A stretch of DNA of 64,000 bases, taken from assembly GCF_006346315.1 (NCBI RefSeq), contig NZ_VDMR01000001.1, positions 62,001 through 126,000 on the forward strand. Reading direction: 5' to 3'. Below, in pieces: positions 51,941 through 62,791 of this stretch (position 1 is the stretch's first letter; each line of letters begins with the position of its first letter). The notes beneath the pieces were generated by a model that was not told the DNA's origin, made no database searches, and saw nothing but the letters and a program-made list of their open reading frames with translations. The position numbers were made by a program, and so were the translations under genes. The stretch is from Nocardioides litoris. GTDB lineage: Bacteria > Actinomycetota > Actinomycetes > Propionibacteriales > Nocardioidaceae.

Positions 51941-52620
51941 GCCGCCAGCAGGGCGCCGACCGGGAGCCGGTGCACCCGCTCGAGGCGGGCCCGGTTGCGT
52001 GCCGAGGGGACGCCCCGACCGGCCTCCCACCCGCGCACGGCGTCGGTCGTGCACCCCAGCAGGTCGCCGAGCTCGCGCTGCGTCAGGCCCGCCCACGAGC
52101 GCCACGTGCGCAGCACCGCTGGCAGGTCGCCCACCCGCCAGCGACGCGGGTCGAGCTCGCGGGGCGGCTCCACGCCCGCCGCCTCGGCCACGGTCGCCAC
52201 CGGGACGCCGTACGCCGACGCGAGGCGCCGCAGCATCACCAGGGGCGGCGGGGTGCCGCCCTCCCAGGAGCCGACCGTGTGCCGGGTCGAGCCCACCCGG
52301 CTCGCGACGACCTCCTGCGACAGCCCGCTGCGCAGCCGCAGCCGGCGCAGCGGGGAGGCGGGGGCGGGCTCGGGCGCGCGCAGCGGGGTGCGCAGCAGCC
52401 GGCGCAGCGCCTCGGGCGGCACGCCCAGCGCCCCGGCCAGCGCGGGCACCGCACTGCGGGGGATGCGGGCCCGTCCGGCCTCCCAGTTGTAGACGGTCGC
52501 GGCGCGGACCTCGGCCGCGGCGGCCAGCCGGGTGACGGGCACGCCGGCGGCGACGCGCAGCGGGCGCAGCGAGCGGCCGGGCACCGAGGCGTCGACGGTC
52601 GGCGCCGGGTGAACGTTCAC
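51895..52620 (-). CDS. Triple XRE helix-turn-helix regulator
   Basis: A 241-residue protein composed almost entirely of three XRE-type domains: LRVAAGVPVTRLAAAAEVRA (about 20-65), RLRSGLSQEVVASRVGSTRH (about 95-145) and WRSWAGLTQRELGDLLGCTT (about 180-230). Each ends with the W-E-x-G motif (NWEAG, SWEGG, GWEAG). There is no ligand domain. The GTG at 52620 has GAGGAG 6 nt upstream, which decides against the ATG at 52653. A palindrome overlaps this start codon. It is divergent from the sugar importer and may be a second layer of its control. Confidence 0.75.
   Translation of the reverse strand: MNVHPAPTVDASVPGRSLRPLRVAAGVPVTRLAAAAEVRAATVYNWEAGRARIPRSAVPALAGALGVPPEALRRLLRTPLRAPEPAPASPLRRLRLRSGLSQEVVASRVGSTRHTVGSWEGGTPPPLVMLRRLASAYGVPVATVAEAAGVEPPRELDPRRWRVGDLPAVLRTWRSWAGLTQRELGDLLGCTTDAVRGWEAGRGVPSARNRARLERVHRLPVGALLAAYPSSSSNLQANCAR
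52609..52620. promoter_or_regulatory. Perfect palindrome GTGAACGTTCAC at the XRE gene start
   Basis: A 12-bp perfect palindrome whose first half is the start codon region of the XRE gene. With the next base it shares the CGTTCACA half site of the operators at 50890 and 52653. Confidence 0.5.
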
Positions 52621-52652
52621 ATCAATCTCCTCGAAACGGTTGACGACGCTCA

Positions 52653-52666
52653 TGTTAGCGTTCACA
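52653..52666. promoter_or_regulatory. LacI-type operator before the importer (TGTTAGCGTTCACA)
   Basis: Identical to the galM-proximal site. It contains possible -10 elements on both strands, TAGCGT for the importer and TAACAT for the XRE gene, so one bound repressor could silence both divergent promoters. Confidence 0.6.
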
Positions 52667-52675
52667 CTCATCCGC

Positions 52676-52691
52676 AGTGACACCGGTCACA
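52676..52691. promoter_or_regulatory. CRP/GlxR-like site
   Basis: AGTGACACCGGTCACA differs from TGTGA-N6-TCACA at one outer base. It lies between the LacI-type operator and the importer start, and would allow catabolite control by a CRP-type protein. Confidence 0.4.
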
Positions 52692-52726
52692 TGGGCACCG
52701 ATGCCCCTGATCTGGAGGAAAATCCC

Positions 52727-53743
52727 GTGGTGAAGAAGAACCTGGCCGCCATCAGCGCGGTCGCCCTGACGGCCCTCACGCTGACCGCCTGCGGCAGCAG
52801 CAGCGAGGCCGGCGGCGGCAACGAGACCGGCGGCAAGGGCGCCGGCAGCGACGGCAAGATCACCATGGGCTTCGCCCAGGTGGGCGCCGAGTCCGGCTGG
52901 CGCACGGCCAACAGCACCAACATCCAGGAGTCGGCCGCCGACGCCGGCATCGAGCTGAAGTTCTCCGACGCCCAGCAGAAGCAGGAGAACCAGATCAAGG
53001 CCATCCGCTCCTACATCCAGCAGAAGGTCGACGTCATCGCCTTCTCCCCGGTCGTCGAGACCGGCTGGGACGGTGTCCTGCAGGAGGCCAAGCGGGCCGG
53101 CATCCCGGTCATCCTCACCGACCGCGCGGTCGACTCCGAGGACACCTCGCTCTACAAGACCTTCCTGGGGTCCGACTTCGTCGAGGAGGGCAAGAAGGCC
53201 GGCCAGTGGCTGGTCGACAACGCCGCCGACGCCGACGTCGACGGTGACGGCGACATCAACGTCGTCGAGCTGCAGGGCACCACCGGTGCCGCCCCGGCCA
53301 TCGACCGCAAGGAGGGCTTCGAGGAGGTCATCTCGAGCAACCCCGAGATCGCCATCAGCCAGTCGCAGACCGGTGACTTCACCCGCGACGGCGGCAAGCA
53401 GGTCATGGAGGCCTTCCTGCAGTCCGAGGACGGCATCGACGTCGTCTTCGCGCACAACGACGACATGGGCCTCGGCGCGATCGAGGCCATCGAGGCCGCC
53501 GGCCTCGAGCCCGGCAAGGACGTCAAGATCATCACGATCGACGCCGTCAAGGACGGGATGACCGCCCTGTCCGAGGGCAAGATCAACTTCATCGTCGAGT
53601 GCAGCCCGCTCCTCGGGCCCCAGCTGATGGACCTGGCCAAGAAGGTCCTCGACGGCGAGGAGGTCCCCGCCCGCGTCGTGACGGAGGAGACCACCTTCAC
53701 CCAGGAGCAGGCCGCCGAGGTCCTCCCGACCCGCGCCTACTGA
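52727..53743 (+). CDS. Sugar ABC transporter substrate-binding lipoprotein (YtfQ-like)
   Basis: A 338-residue lipoprotein with lipobox LTAC (C22) and a Gly/Ser linker. The mature protein matches E. coli YtfQ in diagnostic stretches: GFAQVGAESGWRTAN, SDAQQKQENQIKAIRS, FSPVVETGWDGVLQEAK, ELQGTTGAAPAIDRKEGF and FAHNDDMGLGAIEAIE. YtfQ binds galactofuranose and, in relatives, other furanoses. GGAGGAAAA sets the GTG at 52727. With araB-D-A downstream, L-arabinofuranose is the most likely ligand here (inference). Confidence 0.88.
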   Translation: MVKKNLAAISAVALTALTLTACGSSSEAGGGNETGGKGAGSDGKITMGFAQVGAESGWRTANSTNIQESAADAGIELKFSDAQQKQENQIKAIRSYIQQKVDVIAFSPVVETGWDGVLQEAKRAGIPVILTDRAVDSEDTSLYKTFLGSDFVEEGKKAGQWLVDNAADADVDGDGDINVVELQGTTGAAPAIDRKEGFEEVISSNPEIAISQSQTGDFTRDGGKQVMEAFLQSEDGIDVVFAHNDDMGLGAIEAIEAAGLEPGKDVKIITIDAVKDGMTALSEGKINFIVECSPLLGPQLMDLAKKVLDGEEVPARVVTEETTFTQEQAAEVLPTRAY

Positions 53744-53918
53744 GCGGCGCTGGGCCGACCCCACCGGGTCGCCCGCAGCGCACCCGACGGGCCGACCGCC
53801 CGTCCCCCTCGTGCCCGTCGCGGGTCCGGCCCCACCGAGGCCGGGCCCGCGGCGGACCGCCAGCACCTGTCACACCCCGCCCCACCCCCCAGCTCGCCCG
53901 CACCACCGGAGGTACCTG

Positions 53919-55554
<1,636 letters not shown>

Positions 55555-55562
<8 letters not shown>

Positions 55563-56664
55563 CACCCTCAAGCCGCCCACCGAGGTCCCGCAGACCAGCG
55601 ACGACCCGACCCAGCTCGTCGTGCGCCGCGGCCCGCTGGCCGCGGCGCTGTCGCACCAGCTGGTGTGGCCGGTCGTCGCGCTGGTCGTGCTGCTCGCGGT
55701 CAACGTCGCCGCCGACCCCGGCTTCCTGGCCATCCGGATCCAGGACGGCCACCTGTTCGGCAACCTCGTCGACATCCTGCGCAACAGCGCCCCGGTGCTG
55801 GTGGTCGCGATCGGCATGACCCTGGTCATCGCCACCCGCGGCATCGACCTCTCGGTCGGCGCGGTCGCGGCCATCGCCGGCGCCATCGCGTGCACGACGC
55901 TGGTCGACAGCGCCAGCCAGGGCGCCGCGGCGACGGCGATCATCGCCTGCACCTACGCCCTGGCCGTCTGCGTCCTGCTCGGCCTGTGGAACGGCTTCCT
56001 GGTCTCGGTCGTCGGCATCCAGCCGATCATCGCCACCCTGGTGCTCATGGTCGCCGGGCGTGGCCTGGCCATGCTCGTCACCGACGGCCAGATCACCACG
56101 GTCAACAACGACTTCTTCAGCGGCATGGCCTCCGGGTTCGTGCTCACCCTGCCCATCGCGTTCGTGCTCGCGGTCGGCGTCTACGCCCTGACCGCGCTCA
56201 TCACCCGGCGCACGGCGCTGGGCATGCTCATCGAGGCCGTCGGCATCAACCCCGAGGCCAGCCGCCTGGCCGGCGTCCGGTCGCGCACGATCATCTGGAC
56301 CGTCTACGTCTTCGCGGGCCTCTGCGCCGGCGTGGCCGGCCTGGTCATCGCGGCCAACACCAATTCCGTCAACGCCAACAGCCTGGGCCTGTGGATCGAG
56401 CTCGACGCGATCCTCGCCGTCGTCATCGGCGGCACCTCACTGGCCGGCGGCCGGTTCTCGCTCACCGGCACCCTCGTCGGCGCGATCTTCATCGCCACCC
56501 TGGCCCGCACCATCGCCAGCATCGGCATCCCGCCCGAGGCCAACTACCTCTTCAAGGCCATCGTCGTGGTGGTCGTGTGCCTGCTGCAGAGCCCGCAGGC
56601 CCGCGGCGCCCTGCGCGCGCACCTCGCCCCCGCCCGCTCCCCGAAGGGAGGTGCTCGCGCATGA
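55555..56664 (+). CDS. Sugar ABC transporter permease (YtfT-like)
   Basis: A 369-residue BPD_transp_2 permease with about 9-10 membrane segments. Family motifs are RGIDLSVGAVAAIAGAI, GIQPIIATLVLM and LDAILAVVIGGTSLAGG. It forms a heterodimeric channel with the next gene. The GTG start overlaps the ATPase stop by 8 nt and GGAGGAG lies upstream. In YtfQRT-YjfF systems this position is YtfT. Confidence 0.9.
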
Positions 56665-57710
56665 GCACCGCCACCGCCCCCGCCGCCAAGCAGGCCCCGG
56701 CCCCCGGCACCCCTCGCCCCGACGGCTCCCGCTCGGTGTGGCACCGGGTCAAGGACTTCGAGCCGCCCACGCGGTTCCTCCCCGTCTTCGTGACCTTCGC
56801 CCTGCTCGTCGGCATGTTCGGCGTCGGCGGCGCCCGCTACGACGGGTTCGCCGACCCCCAGACCGTGCTCAGCCTGCTCACCGACAACGGCTTCCTCGTG
56901 GTGCTGGCCGTCGGCATGACCTTCGTGATCCTCACCGGCGGCATCGACCTGTCGGTCGGCTCCAACGTCGCGCTGTCGACCGTCATCGCGGCGAAGACGC
57001 TGCAGATGGGCTGGTCGCCGCTGCTCGTCGTGGTCACGGTCCTGGTCGTCGGCACGGTGCTCGGCACCCTCATGGGCCTGCTGATCCACTACCTCGACAT
57101 CCAGCCGTTCATCGCCACGCTCGCCGGCATGTTCCTGGCCCGCGGCCTGTGCTACCTCATCAGTGCCGAGTCGATCCCGATCACCGACGACACCTTCAGC
57201 ACCTGGGCGTTCAGCACGCTCGTCCTGCCCGGCGGCTACTACGTGAGCTGGTCGGCCGTGGTCGCGCTCGTGCCGGTCGCGGTGGCGGCGTTCGTGCTCG
57301 CCAGCACCCGCTTCGGCCGCACCGTCTACGCCATCGGCGGCAACGAGTCCTCCGCGATGCTCATGGGCCTGCGCGTCGCCTCCACCAAGGTCGCCGTCTA
57401 CGCGATCAGCGGGTTCTGCGCTGCCTTCGGCGGCATCCTGTTCTCCCTCTACACGCTCTCGGGCTACTCCCTCAACGCCGTCGGCATGGAGCTCGACGCC
57501 ATCGCCGCCGTCGTCATCGGCGGCACCCTGCTCACCGGCGGCCGCGGCTACGTCGTCGGCTCGCTGCTCGGCGTCATGGTGCTGGGCCTGATCCAGACCT
57601 TCATCTCCTTCGACGGCACCCTCAGCTCCTGGTGGACCCGCATCAGCATCGGCGTCCTCGTCCTGGTCTTCGTGGTCGTCCAGCGGCTGCTCACCCGGCG
57701 GCAGCCATGA
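56661..57710 (+). CDS. Sugar ABC transporter permease (YjfF-like)
   Basis: A 349-residue second BPD_transp_2 permease. Motifs TGGIDLSVGSNVALST, DIQPFIATLAGMFLARGLCY and LDAIAAVVIGGTLLTGGRG are present. YNA-like substrate loop residues are not obvious. A GGGAGG site precedes the ATG, which overlaps the previous stop (ATGA). Two different permease genes plus a YtfQ-type binding protein distinguish this furanose importer from single-permease ribose systems. Confidence 0.9.
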   Translation: MSTATAPAAKQAPAPGTPRPDGSRSVWHRVKDFEPPTRFLPVFVTFALLVGMFGVGGARYDGFADPQTVLSLLTDNGFLVVLAVGMTFVILTGGIDLSVGSNVALSTVIAAKTLQMGWSPLLVVVTVLVVGTVLGTLMGLLIHYLDIQPFIATLAGMFLARGLCYLISAESIPITDDTFSTWAFSTLVLPGGYYVSWSAVVALVPVAVAAFVLASTRFGRTVYAIGGNESSAMLMGLRVASTKVAVYAISGFCAAFGGILFSLYTLSGYSLNAVGMELDAIAAVVIGGTLLTGGRGYVVGSLLGVMVLGLIQTFISFDGTLSSWWTRISIGVLVLVFVVVQRLLTRRQP

Positions 57711-58750
57711 CGCTGGTGCCCCCGCGTCCCGCCACCGGGCGGACGCCGGTCATGGCCGACGTCGCCCGGCTCGCCGGGGTGTCCCACCAGACCGTCTCGC
57801 GCGTCGTCAACGGCCAGGACAACCTGCGCCCCGAGACCCGCGAGCGGGTCGAGCGGGCCATCAAGCAGCTCGGCTACCGCCCCAACACCGCCGCCCGCGC
57901 GCTGGTCACCCGCCGCTCGGCGACCATCGGCGTCATCGGGTCCAAGGGCGGGTTCTGGGGCCCGAGCACGGTGCACCGCACCATCCAGGCCGCCGGCCGC
58001 GAGGCCGGCTACTTCGTCAGCTCGGCCAACCTGCAGAGCCTCACCCGCGGCGCCATGGTCGACGCGGTCAACCACCTGCGCGACCACGGCGTCGAGGGCA
58101 TCGTGCTCATCGCCGCCACCGACGAGGCGCTCGAGGTCGCCCGGCACCAGGGCGCGCTCGGCGTCCCTGTCGTCGTCGTCGAGGGCGACGAGGGCCGCGC
58201 GCCGTGGACGGTCGGCGTCGACCAGGCCGCCGGCGCCGAGCTGGCCACCCGGCACCTGCTCGACCTCGGCCACACCGAGGTCGTGCACCTCACCGGCCCG
58301 CTGTCGTGGACCGAGGCCCGCGGCCGCATGCTCGGCTGGCAGACCGCGATGTACGCCGCGGGCCTGCGCCCCGGGCCGCACCTGGTCGGTGACTGGTCGG
58401 CCCGCAGCGGCTTCGAGGCGGGTCTCGAGATCGCCTCACGACGCGACGTGACCGCGGTGTTCTGCGCCAACGACCAGATGGCGATCGGCCTGCTGCGCGC
58501 GCTGCACGAGGCCGGCCGCCGGGTGCCCGACGACGTCAGCGTCGTCGGCTTCGACGACATCCCCGAGGCGGCCTACCTCATCCCGCCGCTGACCACCGTG
58601 CGCCAGGACTTCGGCGCCGTCGGCCGCCGCGCCATCGAGATCCTGCGCGCCGCGATCGACGGCTCGGTCGACGCCCCGGCCCGCCTCATCGCCCCCGAGC
58701 TCGTCGTCCGCGCGAGCTCCGCCCCCCGCCCCGAGAGGACCCACCCGTGA
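57707..58750 (+). CDS. LacI family transcriptional regulator (second copy)
   Basis: A 347-residue repressor. Its HTH, MADVARLAGVSHQTVSRVVN, shares the recognition helix VSHQTVSRV with the copy at 49845. The hinge is NTAARALVTRRS. The sensor domain differs more (GFWGPSTVHRTIQAAG), so the two may read different inducers on the same operator set. It sits inside the operon between permease and araB with 4-nt overlaps on both sides, giving a built-in feedback loop. Confidence 0.9.
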   Translation: MTLVPPRPATGRTPVMADVARLAGVSHQTVSRVVNGQDNLRPETRERVERAIKQLGYRPNTAARALVTRRSATIGVIGSKGGFWGPSTVHRTIQAAGREAGYFVSSANLQSLTRGAMVDAVNHLRDHGVEGIVLIAATDEALEVARHQGALGVPVVVVEGDEGRAPWTVGVDQAAGAELATRHLLDLGHTEVVHLTGPLSWTEARGRMLGWQTAMYAAGLRPGPHLVGDWSARSGFEAGLEIASRRDVTAVFCANDQMAIGLLRALHEAGRRVPDDVSVVGFDDIPEAAYLIPPLTTVRQDFGAVGRRAIEILRAAIDGSVDAPARLIAPELVVRASSAPRPERTHP

Positions 58751-60504
58751 CCGCCCAGCCCGACCCGCCCGGTCAGCCGCGCGAGACCTACGTCGTCGGC
58801 GTCGACTACGGCACGCTGTCCGGCCGCGCGCTCGTCGTCCGCGTCTCCGACGGCGCCGAGCTCGGCTCGGCCGTGCTCGACTACCCGCACGCCGTCGTCG
58901 AGGACCGGCTGCCCGCCGACCTCGACCCCGCCGCGACCGAGCTGGCGCCTGAGTGGGCGCTGCAGGTGCCCGACGACTACCGCGAGGTGCTGCGCCAGGC
59001 CGTGCCGGCCGCCGTCCGCGCCGCGGGCGTCGACCCGGCCGACGTGGTCGGCATCGCCACCGACTTCACCGCCTGCACGATGGTGCCGACGCTGGCCGAC
59101 GGCACGCCGCTCAACGAGCTGCCCGGTCTCGCGGGCCGTCCGCACGCCTACGTGAAGCTGTGGAAGCACCACGCCGCCCAGCCCCAGGCCGACCGCATCA
59201 ACCGGCTGGCCGAGGAGCGCGCCGAGCCGTGGCTGCCGCGCTACGGCGGCCTGATCTCCTCGGAGTGGGAGTTCGCCAAGGGCCTGCAGCTGTTCGAGGA
59301 GGACCGCGAGCTCTACGACCGCATGGAGCGCTGGGTCGAGGCGGCCGACTGGATCGTGTGGCAGCTGTGCGGCACCTACGTGCGCAACGCCTGCACCGCC
59401 GGCTACAAGGGGCTGTATCAGTCCTACGAGGGCCAGGACGGCGCCTACCCGTCCGCGGCCTACCTCGACGCCCTCGCCCCCGGCTTCTCCGCCTTCGTGC
59501 CCGACAAGCTGGAGCACCCCATCGGCCAGCTCGGGGAGCGCGCCGGCACCCTGTCGGCCCAGGCCGCCGCCTGGACCGGGCTGCCCGAGGGCATCGCGGT
59601 CGCCGTCGGCAACGTCGACGCCCACGTCACCGCCCCGGCCGCGCAGGCCGTCGGCGCCGGCCAGATGGTCGCCATCATGGGCACCTCCACCTGTCACGTG
59701 ATGTCGGCCGACGTGCTGCGCGAGGTGCCCGGCATGTGCGGCGTCGTCGACGGCGGCATCGTGGCCGGCAGCTGGGGCTACGAGGCCGGCCAGTCCGGTG
59801 TCGGCGACATCTTCGGCTGGTTCACCCGCACCAGCGTCCCGCCGTCGTACGTCGCCGCGGCCCAGGCCGCGGGGGAGTCGGTGCACGAGCACCTGACCCG
59901 CCTGGCCGCGGCCCAGGAGGTCGGCGAGCACGGCCTGGTCGCGCTCGACTGGCACTCCGGCAACCGCTCGGTCCTGGTCGACCACGAGCTCTCGGGGCTG
60001 GTCGTCGGCCAGACCCTGGCCACGAGGCCGGAGGACGTCTACCGCGCGCTGCTCGAGGCCACGGCCTTCGGCACCCGCGTCATCGTCGAGACCTTCCGCG
60101 ACAGCGGCGTGCCGGTCGAGGAGTTCGTGGTCGCCGGCGGCCTGGCCAAGAACCACCTGCTCATGCAGGTCTACGCCGACGTCACCCGGCTGCCGCTGTC
60201 GGTCATCGACTCCGAGCAGGGCCCGGCGCTCGGCTCCGCGATCCACGCCGCCGTCGCGGCCGGCTGCTACGACGACGTGCCGAGCGCGGCCAAGAGCATG
60301 GGCAAGGTGCGCCGCGGGGTGTTCCTGCCCGACGAGGCCCGCGCCCAGCAGTACGACGACCTCTACGCCGAGTACGTCGCGCTGCACGACCACTTCGGCC
60401 GCAACCAGGCGACCATGCGCCGGCTCAAGGCGCTGCGCCGTGACGCCGTCGCCCGCCGACGGGCCCGCGGGGCCGGCGTCCAGGGCCAGGAGGTCTCGGC
60501 ATGA
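58747..60504 (+). CDS. araB: Ribulokinase
   Basis: A 585-residue FGGY-family kinase that phosphorylates L-ribulose. The N terminus has GVDYGTLSGRALVV, followed by GIATDFTACTMVPT and KLWKHHAAQPQADRIN. The central GTSTCHVM and the late VAGGLAKNHLLMQVYADV bind ATP. The conserved WHSGNRSVL block is typical of AraB. Length is a little above E. coli AraB because of a basic C-terminal tail. It overlaps the LacI stop (GTGA) and the araD start (ATGA). Confidence 0.94.
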   Translation: MTAQPDPPGQPRETYVVGVDYGTLSGRALVVRVSDGAELGSAVLDYPHAVVEDRLPADLDPAATELAPEWALQVPDDYREVLRQAVPAAVRAAGVDPADVVGIATDFTACTMVPTLADGTPLNELPGLAGRPHAYVKLWKHHAAQPQADRINRLAEERAEPWLPRYGGLISSEWEFAKGLQLFEEDRELYDRMERWVEAADWIVWQLCGTYVRNACTAGYKGLYQSYEGQDGAYPSAAYLDALAPGFSAFVPDKLEHPIGQLGERAGTLSAQAAAWTGLPEGIAVAVGNVDAHVTAPAAQAVGAGQMVAIMGTSTCHVMSADVLREVPGMCGVVDGGIVAGSWGYEAGQSGVGDIFGWFTRTSVPPSYVAAAQAAGESVHEHLTRLAAAQEVGEHGLVALDWHSGNRSVLVDHELSGLVVGQTLATRPEDVYRALLEATAFGTRVIVETFRDSGVPVEEFVVAGGLAKNHLLMQVYADVTRLPLSVIDSEQGPALGSAIHAAVAAGCYDDVPSAAKSMGKVRRGVFLPDEARAQQYDDLYAEYVALHDHFGRNQATMRRLKALRRDAVARRRARGAGVQGQEVSA

Positions 60505-61178
60505 CCGTCGTCGACGACGTGCAGGACACCGTGCTGCGGCTGCGCCGCGAGGTGTGCGCGCTGCACGAGCAGCTCACCCGCTACCAGCTGGTCGTCTGGA
60601 CGGCCGGCAACGTCTCCGCGCGCGTGCCCGGTCGCGAGCTGCTGGTCATCAAGCCCAGCGGCGTCTCCTACGACGACCTGGCGCCCGAGAACATGGTGGT
60701 CTGCGACCTCCACGGCCGCGTCGTCGAGGGCGAGCACGCGCCGAGCTCCGACACCGAGGCCCAGGCCTACGTCTATCGCGAGATGCCGCACGTCGGCGGC
60801 GTGGTGCACACCCACTCGACGTACGCCACGGCGTGGGCCGCGCGCGGCGAGGCCGTGCCGTGCGTGCTGACGATGTGCGCCGACGAGTTCGGCGGGGAGA
60901 TCCCGGTCGGGCCGTTCGCGGTCATCGGCGACGACTCCATCGGCCGCGGCATCGTCGAGACGCTGCGCGGGAGCCGCTCGCCGGCGGTGCTGATGCGCAA
61001 CCACGGCGTCTTCACCGTCGGCCCCACGGCCAAGGCCGCCGTCAAGGCCGCCGTCATGTGCGAGGACGTGGCACGGACCGTGCACGTCTCCCGCCAGCTC
61101 GGCACCCCGCTGCCCATCGAGCAGCGGTACGTCGACTCGCTGTTCGACCGCTACCAGAACGTCTACGGCCAGCGCTGA
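60501..61178 (+). CDS. araD: L-ribulose-5-phosphate 4-epimerase
   Basis: A 225-residue class II aldolase-fold epimerase. Zinc ligands H103 and H105 (VVHTHSTYATAWA) and H168 (MRNHGVFTVG) are present, as is the phosphate site TAGNVSAR. It converts L-ribulose 5-phosphate to D-xylulose 5-phosphate. The ATG overlaps the araB stop. L-fuculose-phosphate aldolase is related, but the araB/araA context settles the call. Confidence 0.93.
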   Translation: MTVVDDVQDTVLRLRREVCALHEQLTRYQLVVWTAGNVSARVPGRELLVIKPSGVSYDDLAPENMVVCDLHGRVVEGEHAPSSDTEAQAYVYREMPHVGGVVHTHSTYATAWAARGEAVPCVLTMCADEFGGEIPVGPFAVIGDDSIGRGIVETLRGSRSPAVLMRNHGVFTVGPTAKAAVKAAVMCEDVARTVHVSRQLGTPLPIEQRYVDSLFDRYQNVYGQR

Positions 61179-61232
61179 CCGCGCCCGGCCGTCCCGACAC
61201 GCTCCCCACGCTCGCCACCGAGAGGAACCCTG

Positions 61233-62768
61233 ATGACCACCACGTCGACGCCGGCGCAGTCCCGCCCCGCCCCGGAGGTGTGGTTCCTGACCGGGAGCCA
61301 GTCGCTCTACGGCCCCGAGACCCTCGACCAGGTGGCCGCGCAGTCGCAGGACATCGCCGCCCAGCTGACCGCCTCGATGGCCGAGGCGGGCCTGCCGGCC
61401 GAGCTGGTCTGGAAGCCGGTGCTCCTCGACGCGGGGTCCATCCACCGCCAGATGCTCGAGGCCAACAGCGCCGCGCAGTGCGTGGGCGTCGTGGCCTGGA
61501 TGCACACCTTCAGCCCGGCCAAGATGTGGATCGCCGGCCTGGACGCCCTGGCCAAGCCGCTGCTGCACCTGCACACCCAGCACGGCGTCGACCTGCCCTG
61601 GTCGACCATCGACATGGACTTCATGAACCTCAACCAGGCCGCCCACGGCGACCGGGAGTTCGGGTTCATCCAGTCCCGCCTCGGCGTGCCGCGCAAGACG
61701 GTCGCGGGCCACGTGTCCAACCCGGTCGTGGCCCGCCGCATCGCCGGGTGGGTGCGCGCCGCGCTCGGCCGCCACGAGGTCCGCAGCCTCAAGCTGGCCC
61801 GCTTCGGCGACAACATGCGCGACGTCGCGGTCACCGAGGGCGACAAGGTCGAGGCCCAGCTGCGCTTCGGGGTCTCGGTCAACACCTACGGCGTCAACGA
61901 CCTGGTGGCCGTGGTCGACGCCGTGGCCGACGAGCACGTCGACAAGCTCTGCGTCGAGTACGCCGACACCTACCGCGTCGACGCCTCGCTGCTCCCCGGC
62001 GGCGAGCGCCACGAGTCGCTGCGCTACGGCGCCCGGATCGAGCTCGGGCTGCGCACGTTCCTCGGCGAGGGCGGGTTCGGCGCGTTCACCACCAACTTCG
62101 AGGACCTCGGCGGGCTGCGCCAGCTGCCGGGCCTGGCCGTGCAGCGGCTGATGGCCGACGGCTACGGCTTCGGCGGCGAGGGCGACTGGAAGACCTCGGT
62201 GCTGCTGCGCACGACCAAGGTGATGGCCCAGGGCCTGCCCGGCGGCACGTCGTTCATGGAGGACTACACCTACCACCTGGCTCCGGGGGCCGAGAAGATC
62301 CTCGGCGCCCACATGCTCGAGGTCTGCCCGACCATCACCTCCCAGACCCCGTCGCTGGAGTGCCACCCGCTCGGCATCGGCGGTCGCGAGGACCCGGTGC
62401 GGCTGCGGTTCACCGCCGACCCCGGCGCCGGCCTCGTCGCGGGCCTGTCCGACCTCGGCGACCGCTTCCGGCTGACCGTCAACGAGGTCGACCTGGTCGA
62501 GCCCGACGAGGACCTGCCGCAGCTGCCGGTGGCCTGCGCGGTCTGGGAGCCCCGCCCGTCGCTGTCGACCTCGGCCGAGGCGTGGCTGATGGCCGGCGCC
62601 CCTCACCACACGGTGCTCTCGACCGCGGTCGACGTCGAGACGTTCTCGGACTTCGCCGAGATGGTGCGGGTCGAGATGGTGACCATCGACGCCGACACGA
62701 CGCCGCGCACGTTCCAGCGCGAGCTGCGCTGGAACGCCGCCTACCACCGGCTCGCCGAGCGCCTGTGA
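61233..62768 (+). CDS. araA: L-arabinose isomerase
   Basis: A 511-residue enzyme that isomerises L-arabinose to L-ribulose. [18 protein letters not shown] at the N terminus, [35 protein letters not shown] with an active-site Glu, [12 protein letters not shown] and [15 protein letters not shown] (His) are all conserved. A GAGAGGA site lies before the ATG. It is the last gene of the importer-ara operon, 54 nt after araD. Confidence 0.95.
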   Translation: MTTTSTPAQSRPAPEVWFLTGSQSLYGPETLDQVAAQSQDIAAQLTASMAEAGLPAELVWKPVLLDAGSIHRQMLEANSAAQCVGVVAWMHTFSPAKMWIAGLDALAKPLLHLHTQHGVDLPWSTIDMDFMNLNQAAHGDREFGFIQSRLGVPRKTVAGHVSNPVVARRIAGWVRAALGRHEVRSLKLARFGDNMRDVAVTEGDKVEAQLRFGVSVNTYGVNDLVAVVDAVADEHVDKLCVEYADTYRVDASLLPGGERHESLRYGARIELGLRTFLGEGGFGAFTTNFEDLGGLRQLPGLAVQRLMADGYGFGGEGDWKTSVLLRTTKVMAQGLPGGTSFMEDYTYHLAPGAEKILGAHMLEVCPTITSQTPSLECHPLGIGGREDPVRLRFTADPGAGLVAGLSDLGDRFRLTVNEVDLVEPDEDLPQLPVACAVWEPRPSLSTSAEAWLMAGAPHHTVLSTAVDVETFSDFAEMVRVEMVTIDADTTPRTFQRELRWNAAYHRLAERL

Positions 62769-62791
62769 CCCCACCTGTGAGACTGGCGTGG

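Noticed and set aside
52640-52726. Upstream in-frame ATG starts for the sugar-binding lipoprotein
   Set aside because: They would place 29 charged residues before the signal peptide and run through the operator; the GTG at 52727 has GGAGGAAAA in front and gives a normal lipoprotein signal.
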